Shown here: positions 40,922 through 48,902 of the stretch, one piece after another
Layout of the letters: every line of letters starts with the position of its first letter
How positions within the stretch are numbered: the first letter of the stretch is position 1
Source of the DNA: Nanoarchaeota archaeon SCGC AAA011-G17
GTDB lineage: Archaea; Nanobdellota; Nanobdellia; SCGC-AAA011-G17
Length of the DNA stretch: 64,000 nucleotides
Assembly: GCA_000402515.1 (NCBI GenBank)
Contig: AQRL01000038.1
Coordinates: 1-64,000, forward strand
Direction of reading: 5' to 3'
The notes under the pieces: generated by a model
Seen by the model: only the letters and a program-made list of their open reading frames with translations
Told to the model about the DNA's origin: nothing
The model's database searches: none
Program-made: the position numbers and the translations under genes

Positions 40922-41439
40922 ATGGAATATTTGTAAGACCAGAAACATTAGAAGAGGCATTAATGAATGAGGGATTATATTCAGGGATATTACAAGGGCT
41001 GGTTGATTCCTTTAGCGAGGATAGGAATCAGTTTGTTTTTGATGAAATAATGGAATCTAACAAATCTGAAGAGGAAAAACTAAATATATTATCAAAAAAA
41101 GAATTTATTTTTAAAAAAGATTATAGTTTATTAAAAAGAAGAATTAGTTATGAAGAGACAATACCTAGAAAGATATTGGTTAGTTATCCAAAGAGGTTTC
41201 TTGATAAACACTTTGGTCCAATAATTGATAAACACTTTGGTCCACTAACATTACAGCAAGCAGTATATGCCTTTTGTAATGATAGGAATGTTTTAAGAGA
41301 ATATGAAAGAGAGAAGGTAGTTGGTTCTTATTGTACTGAACATGAGCTTTTGGAATTAGTAAAAAATAAAATGAATCCGTATGAGTATTTACTTGTTTTA
41401 AAGAATATAGGGAGGAAAAATGGGAAAAATATTAATTGA
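40918..41439 (+). CDS. hypothetical protein inserted in the exosome operon
   Basis: 173 aa, helical, no recognised domain. Residues 95-110 contain a recent tandem duplication (DKHFGP twice; 24-bp DNA repeat period starting at 41204). Overlaps SBDS by 4 nt and rrp4 by 20 nt, so it is fully embedded in the operon and translated with it. Such an insertion between SBDS and Rrp4 is not usual in archaea. Confidence 0.68.
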   Translation: MNGIFVRPETLEEALMNEGLYSGILQGLVDSFSEDRNQFVFDEIMESNKSEEEKLNILSKKEFIFKKDYSLLKRRISYEETIPRKILVSYPKRFLDKHFGPIIDKHFGPLTLQQAVYAFCNDRNVLREYEREKVVGSYCTEHELLELVKNKMNPYEYLLVLKNIGRKNGKNIN

Positions 41440-42136
41440 GGATAAAAGTATTGCAGTTCCTGGTGAAATATTAGCAGAGGGAATGGATTTTCTGCCTGCT
41501 GGCGGGGTATTCAGAGAGAATGACAAGATTATAGCTTCACAGATTGGAATTGTTAATATTGATAATAGATTAGTTAAATTAATACCTTTGAACGGGCGTT
41601 ACAGCCCTAAGAAGAGTGATATGGTTATTGGGGATGTTGTTAATATAACTTTCAGCGGCTGGGTTATTGATATAGGATGCACAAATTTTGCAGTATTGCC
41701 AATAAGAGATGCAACCAGTGATTTTATTGATAAGGGTGAGGATCTTAGCAGATATTATGGATTTAAGGACATTGTAGTTGCCAAGATATCCAATGTAAGC
41801 AAAACAAATCTTATTGACCTGACAATGAAGGGCCCCGGGCTTATGAAAATTAAGGGGGGAATGCTGATTGATGTTACTCCTTCAAGAGTTCCAAGAATAA
41901 TTGGAAAACAGGGAAGCATGATTTCTCTGCTGAAAGAGAGAACAGGGTGCAAAATAATTGTCGGCCAAAATGGCAAGGTTTGGATCAAGGGAGAAAATTT
42001 TGAGAGTGAAAAGAAGGCAATTGATGCTATCAGGATGATTAATAATCTGGCGCATACTACCGGACTTACTGATAAAATTTCTGAATTTTTGGGAGGAAGT
42101 GAAAATGTACAAAAGAAAGAGCAGGAAACTGGATGA
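41420..42136 (+). CDS. rrp4: exosome complex RNA-binding protein Rrp4
   Basis: Cap subunit of the archaeal exosome. N-terminal domain (AVPGEILAEGMDFLPAGGVF), S1 domain (GDVVNITFSGWVIDIG) and KH domain (RIIGKQGSMISLLKERTGCKIIVGQNGKVWIKG). 238 aa. ATG 41420 has GGGAGGAAAA just upstream. Partner of the Rrp41/Rrp42 ring encoded downstream. Confidence 0.96.
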   Translation: MGKILIEDKSIAVPGEILAEGMDFLPAGGVFRENDKIIASQIGIVNIDNRLVKLIPLNGRYSPKKSDMVIGDVVNITFSGWVIDIGCTNFAVLPIRDATSDFIDKGEDLSRYYGFKDIVVAKISNVSKTNLIDLTMKGPGLMKIKGGMLIDVTPSRVPRIIGKQGSMISLLKERTGCKIIVGQNGKVWIKGENFESEKKAIDAIRMINNLAHTTGLTDKISEFLGGSENVQKKEQETG

Positions 42137-42806
42137 GCCAAGGGAGATGGAGGCTAAGGTCGGAATTATAAAGAGAGCTGACGGCAGTGCGATGTTTAAG
42201 ATAGGAAACACAATTGCTATGGCTGCTGTTTACGGCCCCAGGAATTTATATCCTAAATTTATGCAAAATCCTGAAAAGGGAATTTTACGAGTTAATTATA
42301 ATATGTTTTCTTTTTCAGTCAGCGAAAGGATAAGACCCGGACCAAGCAGAAGAAGCAAAGAAATCAGTTTAGTCAGCGAGAATGCTTTATTGTCCTGCCT
42401 GAACTTAGAGGAATTTCCGAATTCAGTTATAGATGTTTATATTGAAATCTTGCAGGCTGATGCCGGCACGAGATGTGCGGGTATTTGTGCTGCTTCAATG
42501 GCTCTTGCTGATGCAGGCATACCAATGAGAGATTTGGTCAGCGCTATCAGTGTCGGCAAAGTTGGGGATGCTATTGTTGTTGACCTGGATAAAGAGGAAG
42601 AGGATTATGAAGGAGGCAGTACGGACATGCCTATTGCAATGATGCCAAGAAATGGAAAAATATCTCTGCTACAAATGGATGGAAACATGAGCAAGGAAGA
42701 TATAAAGAAGGCTTTGGAGCTTGGAAGAAATACCTGTAATAAAATTTATGAGCTGCAGAAAAGAACCTTGAAAGAGAAGTATATGGTGGAAGTTGAAAAT
42801 GAATAA
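42105..42806 (+). CDS. rrp41: exosome RNase PH-like subunit Rrp41
   Basis: Catalytic subunit degrading RNA phosphorolytically. RNase PH fold with YKRKSRKLDEPREMEAKVG, EISLVSENALLSCL, GTRCAGICAASMALADAG and GDAIVVDLDKEEEDYEG containing the catalytic Asp. 234 aa. ATG 42105 (GGGAGG 8 nt upstream) is preferred over GTG 42099. Overlaps rrp4 and rrp42. Confidence 0.97.
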   Translation: MYKRKSRKLDEPREMEAKVGIIKRADGSAMFKIGNTIAMAAVYGPRNLYPKFMQNPEKGILRVNYNMFSFSVSERIRPGPSRRSKEISLVSENALLSCLNLEEFPNSVIDVYIEILQADAGTRCAGICAASMALADAGIPMRDLVSAISVGKVGDAIVVDLDKEEEDYEGGSTDMPIAMMPRNGKISLLQMDGNMSKEDIKKALELGRNTCNKIYELQKRTLKEKYMVEVENE

Positions 42807-43566
42807 TGTCAGCAAAGAGTATCTTCTTAGCCTATTACAGAGCGGAAGGAGATTAGATGGAAGAAAATTAAATGAATACAGAGATATTAAAATTGAATTA
42901 AATGTCAGCAAGAATGCAGAGGGCAGTGCAAGGGTTAAGTTGGGGAATAGTGAGGTTATAGTTGGTGTTAAGCTAGAGGTTGGAACACCTTTTCCTGATA
43001 TGCCTGATGAGGGGAGCATTATTGTTACTGCTGAATTATTGCCTTTCTCAAATCCTGAGTTTGAATCAGGACCACCAAATTCACAGAGTATTGAATTGGC
43101 AAGGGTTGTTGACAGGGGAATCAGGGAGAGCAAGGCGCTTGATTTCAAAAAATTGTGCATTGTAGAGGGAGAGAAGGTCTGGCTTGTACTAATTGATATT
43201 TATACTATTAATGATGAAGGGAATTTACAGGATGCTGCTGCTCTTGCTGCAATGGCTGCTTTAATGCATGCAAAGATTCCAAAGTATGATGGAAACAAGG
43301 TTGATTATCATGAGCATAGTGGAAATCTTCCATTAACAAGAAAACCTCTTGAGTGCACTGTAATGAAGATAGGAGAGCATTTTATAGTTGATCCTGTTAA
43401 GGAAGAGGAGGCTTTTGTTGATGCCAGATTAACTGTTGCGGTAATAGAGGACGGGAATGTCTGTGCAATGCAGAAGGGCGGAGAGAAAGCCTTAAGTATT
43501 GAAGATGCAGAAAAAATGATTGAAATTGCTATTGAAAAGACAAACGAGATGAGGAAGAAACTATGA
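42799..43566 (+). CDS. rrp42: exosome RNase PH-like subunit Rrp42
   Basis: Non-catalytic RNase PH-like ring subunit pairing with Rrp41. LLQSGRRLDGRKLNEYRDI, PFPDMPDEGSIIVTAELLP, IELARVVDRGIRESKALD, and LTVAVIEDGNVCAMQKGG. 256 aa. ATG 42799 after GGTGGAAG. In many archaea L37Ae follows; here two short unknown genes follow, then rpoK. Confidence 0.96.
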   Translation: MNNVSKEYLLSLLQSGRRLDGRKLNEYRDIKIELNVSKNAEGSARVKLGNSEVIVGVKLEVGTPFPDMPDEGSIIVTAELLPFSNPEFESGPPNSQSIELARVVDRGIRESKALDFKKLCIVEGEKVWLVLIDIYTINDEGNLQDAAALAAMAALMHAKIPKYDGNKVDYHEHSGNLPLTRKPLECTVMKIGEHFIVDPVKEEEAFVDARLTVAVIEDGNVCAMQKGGEKALSIEDAEKMIEIAIEKTNEMRKKL

Positions 43567-43808
43567 GCTTTGGAACAGATAAATATGAAAGATATGAAGA
43601 TTGTTCTAGACGTTGTGGTATACCTTTTCCGGAAAGTAGACAAACACAACTTAGGAATATACCTATAGGTGAGTCATTTGTAAAGGATGGTAAGTTATAC
43701 TACAACAATGGAGATGGTACAGCTGAACCAGCAATAGGTCCTAGAGTTAATTGTGGTGATGATACTTCAGAAAATTTTTCATTAGACACAATAGTAAAAA
43801 GAAGGTGA
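43563..43808 (+). CDS. hypothetical protein, 81 aa
   Basis: Overlaps rrp42 by 4 nt (ATGA). Contains CSRRCGIPFPES and a later single Cys; polar, Gly/Asn-rich, no recognised domain. Occupies the place where ribosomal protein L37Ae is often encoded, but lacks that protein's four-Cys zinc finger, so it is not a divergent L37Ae. Confidence 0.6.
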   Translation: MSFGTDKYERYEDCSRRCGIPFPESRQTQLRNIPIGESFVKDGKLYYNNGDGTAEPAIGPRVNCGDDTSENFSLDTIVKRR

Positions 43809-43820
43809 GCGGGGGAGAAA

Positions 43821-44042
43821 ATGAATGAAACTATTGAAAAGTGTTTAGAAGATGCTCAAACAGACAGAAAAATGGCAGAAAAAGAGTTTAGGGATACGTC
43901 TGATGGTAATTATAAAGGGGATATAGGTACTGAATTAAAAATGCATAATGCCTTAAATGGTATTTATTATATGTTGGGTGCTTTATACCATCAGCAAGAA
44001 GCAATTATTGCTCAAAATGAGGAAAGAAGTGGAAAAAAATGA
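43821..44042 (+). CDS. hypothetical protein, 73 aa
   Basis: Helical, charged ([23 protein letters not shown]...[19 protein letters not shown]). GGGGGAG ribosome binding site before ATG 43821. Overlaps rpoK by 4 nt. The helical pattern recalls small HEPN-like or nucleotidyltransferase-partner proteins, but no R-x4-6-H motif is present. Unknown. Confidence 0.6.
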   Translation: MNETIEKCLEDAQTDRKMAEKEFRDTSDGNYKGDIGTELKMHNALNGIYYMLGALYHQQEAIIAQNEERSGKK

Positions 44043-44251
44043 ATTATACAAAATATGAAAAGGCAAGGATAATCGGGGCAAGGGCTTTGCAGATTTCAAT
44101 GGGCGCTCCTTTGTTACTGAAATTAAAGAAAGAAGACTTTGAAAAAATAAATTACAGGCCTGTAGAGATTGCAAAGATGGAGTTTGAAAAGGGGATAATT
44201 CCAATTACGGTAAGGAGACCTATGCCTAACAAAGTAGCTGGAAAAGAATAA
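44039..44251 (+). CDS. rpoK: RNA polymerase subunit K (Rpb6/omega)
   Basis: Assembly subunit of archaeal RNA polymerase. [20 protein letters not shown] with APLLLKLKK and [21 protein letters not shown] are the conserved core. 70 aa is normal. In the archaeal rpoK-enolase neighbourhood, as here: enolase begins 36 nt downstream with its own TATA box. Confidence 0.95.
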   Translation: MNYTKYEKARIIGARALQISMGAPLLLKLKKEDFEKINYRPVEIAKMEFEKGIIPITVRRPMPNKVAGKE

Positions 44252-44287
44252 TAAAATTTATAAGGCTGACTTCTTTTTCTTTTAGTT

Positions 44288-45472
44288 ATGAAGATTAAAG
44301 GCATTAAAGCGCGAAAGATATTAAATTCTAAGGGTGAATTAACTATTGAGATAGAGGTTGACGGCTTTAGGGCTTCTATCGGCAATGGAACAAGTGTCGG
44401 AAAATTTGAGGTTGTTGCACTGCCTCCTGATTTAGATAAACTAGTTGAATTGGTTAATCACAAATTGAACAAAGAGCTTGGAGGCTTGTCTATTAATTCT
44501 TTTGATGACCTTGATAAGATTGAAAGGGCAATAAAGACAATAGACGCAAGCAGTAATTTCAAGGAAATAGGGGGAAATATTCTTGTTAATTTAGAGCTTG
44601 CTTTGCTAAAGGCTGCGAGTGAGAATAATGTGTGGAAGTTTTTAGATCCTAAGGTTAAAAAGATGCCAATACCAATTGGGAATATTGTTGGAGGGGGAAA
44701 GCATTCTGGAGCAAACTGCCCGGATATCCAGGAATTTTTAATTATACCAAAAACTAAGGATATTTTTGAGGCGGTATTTGTAAATGCCAAATTTCATGAA
44801 TTAATAAAAGATGATATAATCAAGAGAGACAAGAATTTTAATTTTGGCAGGAATATTGAGGGTGCATGGTGCCCTAACCTGAATAATTATGAAGTGCTTG
44901 ACATGCTGAACAAATTCAGAGAGAGAATTGAAAAGGAGTTCAAGGTTAAAGTAAGTCTTGGAATTGATTTAGCTGCCTCTGGATTATGGAACGGGAGGAA
45001 GTACCAGTACAGGAATTATTCAAGGTTCAGGCAGAAGAGAGTTTTATCCAGAGAAGACCAGATTGGTTTTGTTAAGAAGTTAATAGCTAATTATGATTTG
45101 AAATATGTTGAAGACCCATTACAAGAGGAGGATATTGAAGGGTTTAAGGAATTAAAAGGAGATTGTATGATTGTTGGTGATGATTTGATTGCTACAAACT
45201 TAGACAGAATAAGACTGGCGCAAGAGGCTATCAATGGGGTAATTATAAAACCAAACCAAATTGGAAGCCTTTTGAAAGCAAAGGCGGTAGTTGACTTTGC
45301 TAAGAGCAAGAAAATGAAAATAATTGTAAGCCATAGAAGCGGCGAGACAGAGGATAATGTTCTTGCTCATTTAGCTGTCGGCTGGGAGGCTGATTATATC
45401 AAGACAGGGATTGTTGGGGGAGAGAGGACAAGCAAGCTGAATGAGTTGTTGAGGATTAGCGAGAACTTGTAG
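44288..45472 (+). CDS. eno: enolase, divergent
   Basis: 2-phosphoglycerate to phosphoenolpyruvate. GGGKHSGANCPDIQEFLI, YVEDPLQEEDIEGFKEL, IVGDDLIATN, IIKPNQIGSLL and SHRSGETEDN retain the metal and catalytic residues. The first mobile loop reads ASIGNGTSVGKFEV instead of the usual SGASTG, and the protein is short (394 aa vs ~415-430). So it is likely functional but atypical. Leaderless start after AATTTATAAGG. Confidence 0.9.
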   Translation: MKIKGIKARKILNSKGELTIEIEVDGFRASIGNGTSVGKFEVVALPPDLDKLVELVNHKLNKELGGLSINSFDDLDKIERAIKTIDASSNFKEIGGNILVNLELALLKAASENNVWKFLDPKVKKMPIPIGNIVGGGKHSGANCPDIQEFLIIPKTKDIFEAVFVNAKFHELIKDDIIKRDKNFNFGRNIEGAWCPNLNNYEVLDMLNKFRERIEKEFKVKVSLGIDLAASGLWNGRKYQYRNYSRFRQKRVLSREDQIGFVKKLIANYDLKYVEDPLQEEDIEGFKELKGDCMIVGDDLIATNLDRIRLAQEAINGVIIKPNQIGSLLKAKAVVDFAKSKKMKIIVSHRSGETEDNVLAHLAVGWEADYIKTGIVGGERTSKLNELLRISENL

Positions 45473-45526
45473 AAAAGTATATAAATAAATAATCTATATT
45501 AAATAATATATAAAGGAGGTGTTTGA

Positions 45527-46192
45527 ATGAATTTTATTGATACTGGGAGTGCAATTCTTAATCCGTTTCAAAGCATCTGGATTAGTTTTGTGGGGATATT
45601 ACCCTCATTAATTGCTGCCCTGCTTTTGATTATACTTGGTTATTTATTGGGGACTGTTTTGGGGCATATTCTAAAATTAGCATTAGAGAAGATTGGCGTT
45701 GAGAAGAAATTACAGAAAATAGAGCTGACAAGAAATATCGGCAAGATGCATTTCTCTGCAATATGCGGTGAATTATTGAAATGGTATGTATTAATTATAT
45801 TTTTGCAGGCAGGCGTTGATTTATTAAATCTTGGAACTTTATCTGATGTCCTGACAACCTTTGTCAACTGGATGCCACAGCTTATTGTTGGTGTAATCGT
45901 AATATTATTCGGAATGCTAATTGCACATTATGTTGAATTGAAAATCAGAGAGAACAGCGATGTTAAGGGAGTAAGACTAAGTGCAGTTGCCCTGAAATGG
46001 GTAATTGTATTTGCGGTTATATTGACTGCATTAAAACAAATCGGTCTTGATATCAGCTTGTTTGAGAATGCGTTCTATCTAGTCTTTGGTGCAATAGCAA
46101 TAGGTCTTGCTCTGGCTCTTGGAATAGGATTGGGATTAGGAATGAGAAAGGGTGGAGAGAAATTTATAGACAAGATAATGAATAACTTTTAA
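45527..46192 (+). CDS. MscS-like small membrane protein (TM-helix domain only)
   Basis: Four TM helices (ILPSLIAALLLIILGYLLG, LLKWYVLIIFLQAG, MPQLIVGVIVILFGML, LKWVIVFAVILTAL) and a Gly/Ala-rich final helix (FGAIAIGLALALGIGLGLG), matching the conserved TM-helix family related to MscS but lacking the cytoplasmic beta domain. 221 aa. AAAGGAGGTG ribosome binding site. Its last codons (N-N-F-stop) begin a 35-bp direct repeat that recurs 1.36 kb downstream. Confidence 0.8.
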   Translation: MNFIDTGSAILNPFQSIWISFVGILPSLIAALLLIILGYLLGTVLGHILKLALEKIGVEKKLQKIELTRNIGKMHFSAICGELLKWYVLIIFLQAGVDLLNLGTLSDVLTTFVNWMPQLIVGVIVILFGMLIAHYVELKIRENSDVKGVRLSAVALKWVIVFAVILTALKQIGLDISLFENAFYLVFGAIAIGLALALGIGLGLGMRKGGEKFIDKIMNNF

Positions 46193-46214
46193 TTCTTTTT
46201 TTTCTTTTATTTTT
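46180..46214 (+). repeat. left copy of 35-bp direct repeat bounding a TrmB cassette
   Basis: GAATAACTTTTAATTC, eight Ts, CTTTTATTTTT. Includes the last codons of the MscS-like gene and a T-rich terminator. Perfectly repeated at 47542-47576. The end of the TrmB gene overlaps it. Confidence 0.8.
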
Positions 46215-46962
46215 TTGATATTTTCCATAAAGTATAAAAGTATTGTTTGAATCCTTCTGCAAGTGTTTTGCTTCTAATAAAAATTGTGATTTCTTTTTCT
46301 TCTTTTTTTAGAATTGGGATGATTGTGATGTCTTTGTAAATATTTATAGGAATTGCGCTTGTTTGATCTAAGAATCTTTCTTCGTTATATTTGTTTATTT
46401 TTTGGTGGTGCTCTTTTACACCCCTTAAGTTTTTTGTAAAAATAACCTTTGTTCTTATCTTTGCGTTTATTCTTTTTTTATGGAAGTTTAGGAAAAAATT
46501 TAATTGCTGTTTATTTAGCGTATCGTCAACACCAAATACAAGAAATTCTTCTTCTTGATTGAATTCATTTTCTACTATCTGGAAGGCATTTTTTAAACCC
46601 CGAAATCCTTCAAAGATTTCTGTTCTTTGTTTTTGTATATTTGAAGATTGAATATTCATGAGAGTTGGTAATAATTCTGAAATTTCTTTTTCCTGTTCTT
46701 TTATTTTTTCTTGTTTTTTATGGAGTAAATCCAATAAAAAATTTGGCGGAGAAGCATTGTAATGTCTAACTTTATTTTTAAAAGAGATTGAAACTAATCC
46801 TTTTTGAACTAGTTTATCAAGAATGTCATATATTTTTGATTTTGTCACCCCGGATTCCTTAACTATACCCCCTATAGATGATTGCCCTATTTTTAATAAA
46901 GCAAGATATGCTTTTACTTCTCCATTTGTTAAACCTATTTCATATAGAATCTCTTTGTTCAT
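46207..46962 (-). CDS. TrmB-family transcriptional regulator (1)
   Basis: N-terminal winged helix (EIGLTNGEVKAYLALLKIGQSSIGGIVKESGVTKSKIYDILDKLVQKGLVSI), then coiled coil (KKQEKIKEQEKEISELLP), then the TrmB C-terminal domain beginning EIFEGFRGLKNAFQ and ending LWKISKK. 251 aa. One of three paralogues in the window, all minus strand and all divergent from a neighbour. Here the divergent gene is the 154-aa unknown. A CCCCTTAGGGG palindrome lies between them. Confidence 0.9.
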   Translation of the reverse strand: MNKEILYEIGLTNGEVKAYLALLKIGQSSIGGIVKESGVTKSKIYDILDKLVQKGLVSISFKNKVRHYNASPPNFLLDLLHKKQEKIKEQEKEISELLPTLMNIQSSNIQKQRTEIFEGFRGLKNAFQIVENEFNQEEEFLVFGVDDTLNKQQLNFFLNFHKKRINAKIRTKVIFTKNLRGVKEHHQKINKYNEERFLDQTSAIPINIYKDITIIPILKKEEKEITIFIRSKTLAEGFKQYFYTLWKISKK

Positions 46963-47006
46963 ATTATTTCAAGAGTATCATTACTTATAAATCTTATTAT
47001 AGTATC

Positions 47007-47017
47007 CCCCTTAGGGG
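47007..47017. promoter_or_regulatory. palindromic operator candidate for TrmB (1)
   Basis: CCCCTTAGGGG in the divergent promoter region between TrmB (1) and the 154-aa gene. TTTATAAAC follows at 47027-47035 for the plus-strand gene. Confidence 0.5.
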
Positions 47018-47082
47018 AAGGATATATTTATAAACGTATAATTTTATGATACTACTATATAATAAGTAATGGATGTAATAAA

Positions 47083-47547
47083 GTGAAAATAATAAAGAAT
47101 ATAGCAAAGGGAGTATTAATGGGTAGTTTAGGTGCAATTATCTTTGGGTATTTATCATATATGCCACCTAATTCAAGCAAACAGTTAGAACAACAAAGGA
47201 TAGAAAAAATTAAATCTGTAATAGAACCATATCATGGAAAAATGCTTGAAGTAACAGTTACCGGACTTGATTTTGGTCGTGGTCGTTATGGTGGTCATGG
47301 TCTAGGGATTAGATTCTATGATGTTGATGGTGATGGTAAAACCGTAGAACAGTATGTTAGATCTATTGAAACAAATACTCTACCCCCTTACTGTTATAGG
47401 TATGTTGAAACAGATTTAATAAGACAAGGTCAAAAACCAGAGTTTAACCCACAAAATATTAATAATGTAAGAAGAGAGATGACAAAAACAGAAGCAGCAA
47501 TTTTGGATAAAGAGTATCAAGGTCTTTTAGGCAAGTTTAAAGAATAA
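47083..47547 (+). CDS. membrane-anchored hypothetical protein, 154 aa
   Basis: GTG start (47083), N-terminal TM segment (KGVLMGSLGAIIFGYLSYM), then a Gly-rich globular part (GLDFGRGRYGGHGLGIRFYDVDGDGK). The D-x-D-G-D-G-K stretch could bind calcium. No family. Divergent from TrmB (1), which probably controls it. The stop codon lies 1 nt inside the right copy of the 35-bp repeat. Confidence 0.6.
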   Translation: MKIIKNIAKGVLMGSLGAIIFGYLSYMPPNSSKQLEQQRIEKIKSVIEPYHGKMLEVTVTGLDFGRGRYGGHGLGIRFYDVDGDGKTVEQYVRSIETNTLPPYCYRYVETDLIRQGQKPEFNPQNINNVRREMTKTEAAILDKEYQGLLGKFKE

Positions 47548-47576
47548 CTTTTAATTCTTTTTTTTCTTTTATTTTT
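47542..47576 (+). repeat. right copy of 35-bp direct repeat
   Basis: Identical 35/35 to 46180-46214. It keeps the coding end (N-N-F-stop) of the MscS-like gene and its T-rich terminator, and lies right before the rps2 promoter. Confidence 0.8.
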
Positions 47577-47619
47577 ATCGAGAGTAAGCTTTATAAATGG
47601 AGTTTTTCTGATTCTTATC

Positions 47620-48216
47620 ATGGCTACAGAAAATCAAGAAACATTATTAGTTCCCTTGGATAATTACCTAAAGGCAGGGTTACATATTGGGACAAAGTTC
47701 AGGACCAAATATATGGCTCCTTTTATTTACAAGGTTAGGAATGACGGTTTAAGCGTATTAAATGTACAAGAGGTAGATAACAGGATTAATATTGCTTCTA
47801 AGTTTTTAAGCCAGTATGCTCCTGAGGACATTTTAGTTGTCTGCAGGAGAGAGAATGGGTGGCAGGCTGTAAGGCTTTTTTCCAAGGCTACAGGGGTTAG
47901 GGTTTTTGCTGGGAGATATACACCAGGGGCACTGACTAATGCAAACCTGAAGGAATTTTTTGAGATTAAATTATTGATAGTAACTGATCCATGGCCTGAC
48001 AAGAATATTGTTGATGATGCCTTAACATTGGGAATTCCGGTAATTGCCCTATGCGACACAAACAATACAAGCAACGGCATTGACTTTGTTGTTCCATGCA
48101 ATAACAAGGGAAAGAAGAGCCTGGGATTGATATTCTGGATATTTGCTAATGAGTATTTGAAGAACAGAAAACTAGGAATATTAAAGGCAACTATAGAAGA
48201 TTTCTGCGCTGATTAA
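47620..48216 (+). CDS. rps2: ribosomal protein S2 (uS2)
   Basis: Small-subunit protein. LKAGLHIGTKFRTKYMAPFIYKVRNDGLSVLNV, then TGVRVFAGRYTPGALTN, ELFEIKLLIVTDPWPDKNIVDDALTLGIPVIALCDTNN. 198 aa is the archaeal length. Promoter GCTTTATAAATGG about 26 nt before ATG suggests a leaderless transcript. The last 26 nt overlap the convergent phosphoesterase gene. Confidence 0.97.
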   Translation: MATENQETLLVPLDNYLKAGLHIGTKFRTKYMAPFIYKVRNDGLSVLNVQEVDNRINIASKFLSQYAPEDILVVCRRENGWQAVRLFSKATGVRVFAGRYTPGALTNANLKEFFEIKLLIVTDPWPDKNIVDDALTLGIPVIALCDTNNTSNGIDFVVPCNNKGKKSLGLIFWIFANEYLKNRKLGILKATIEDFCAD

Positions 48217-48901
48217 GATTTTTCAACTTTCCAAAATTATAAATTTTGTCCTCTATTACATAGACTTCAAAATTAGAGATATTTTTTAAGAAAGGGGATA
48301 ATAATCTTTGGCTTGCTATATCTGTCCCTTCTGTTAGTTGATTAAATGATGGCATTACGATTATATTCTTATTTTTCCATTTTCCTTTCAGGAAGCACTT
48401 GTATTTCTCTTTTCTTATCTTATCTGATATTGTTATTGCCGGATGCTCATGTCCAATAATTATTGTTTTTGTTTTTATTTCTTTTAGCTTGTCTCCGTGA
48501 AGGATTGTTATTCCTTTTGTTTTGTAAGATTCAAGAATCTGGACATTTCTTTTATTAGCAATCGGCCCTATTATTTTATCATGATTACCTCTGATTAGTA
48601 TTACTGGTGCATAATTTAAACATAAATCAAGAATCTTTAAGGTGTTTCTCCATTCCTGCTCTGAGATAATCCCGAATTCGTGCTTTAAATCTCCGTTGAT
48701 TATTATTCTTTTTATTTCTAACTTATCTAAAATATTTTTTAGTCTTTTTTCAATCTCTTTAAACTGAAATCTTGGAATCAGAATTCCCTGCTTGTTCATT
48801 GCTTCTTCCTGCCCGATATGCAGGTCTGCTATAATTAGTATTTTTTCTTTTTTCAAGTACAAAGCCAAATCTACAATTTCTATATTTTTTAGGATTTCCA
48901 T
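48191..48901 (-). CDS. metallophosphoesterase, PdeM/SbcD-related, in operon with Lhr
   Basis: Calcineurin-like fold: IADLHIGQ (metal site), GDLKHEFG, RGNHDKI, LHGDKL and IGHEHPAI are all intact. 236 aa fits the archaeal SbcD-related phosphoesterases, similar to bacterial PdeM found with a DEXH helicase in DNA damage clusters. It follows lhr by 1 nt on the same strand, so the pair likely acts on DNA or RNA ends during repair. Confidence 0.9.
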   Translation of the reverse strand: MEILKNIEIVDLALYLKKEKILIIADLHIGQEEAMNKQGILIPRFQFKEIEKRLKNILDKLEIKRIIINGDLKHEFGIISEQEWRNTLKILDLCLNYAPVILIRGNHDKIIGPIANKRNVQILESYKTKGITILHGDKLKEIKTKTIIIGHEHPAITISDKIRKEKYKCFLKGKWKNKNIIVMPSFNQLTEGTDIASQRLLSPFLKNISNFEVYVIEDKIYNFGKLKNLNQRRNLL

Positions 48902-48902
48902 T

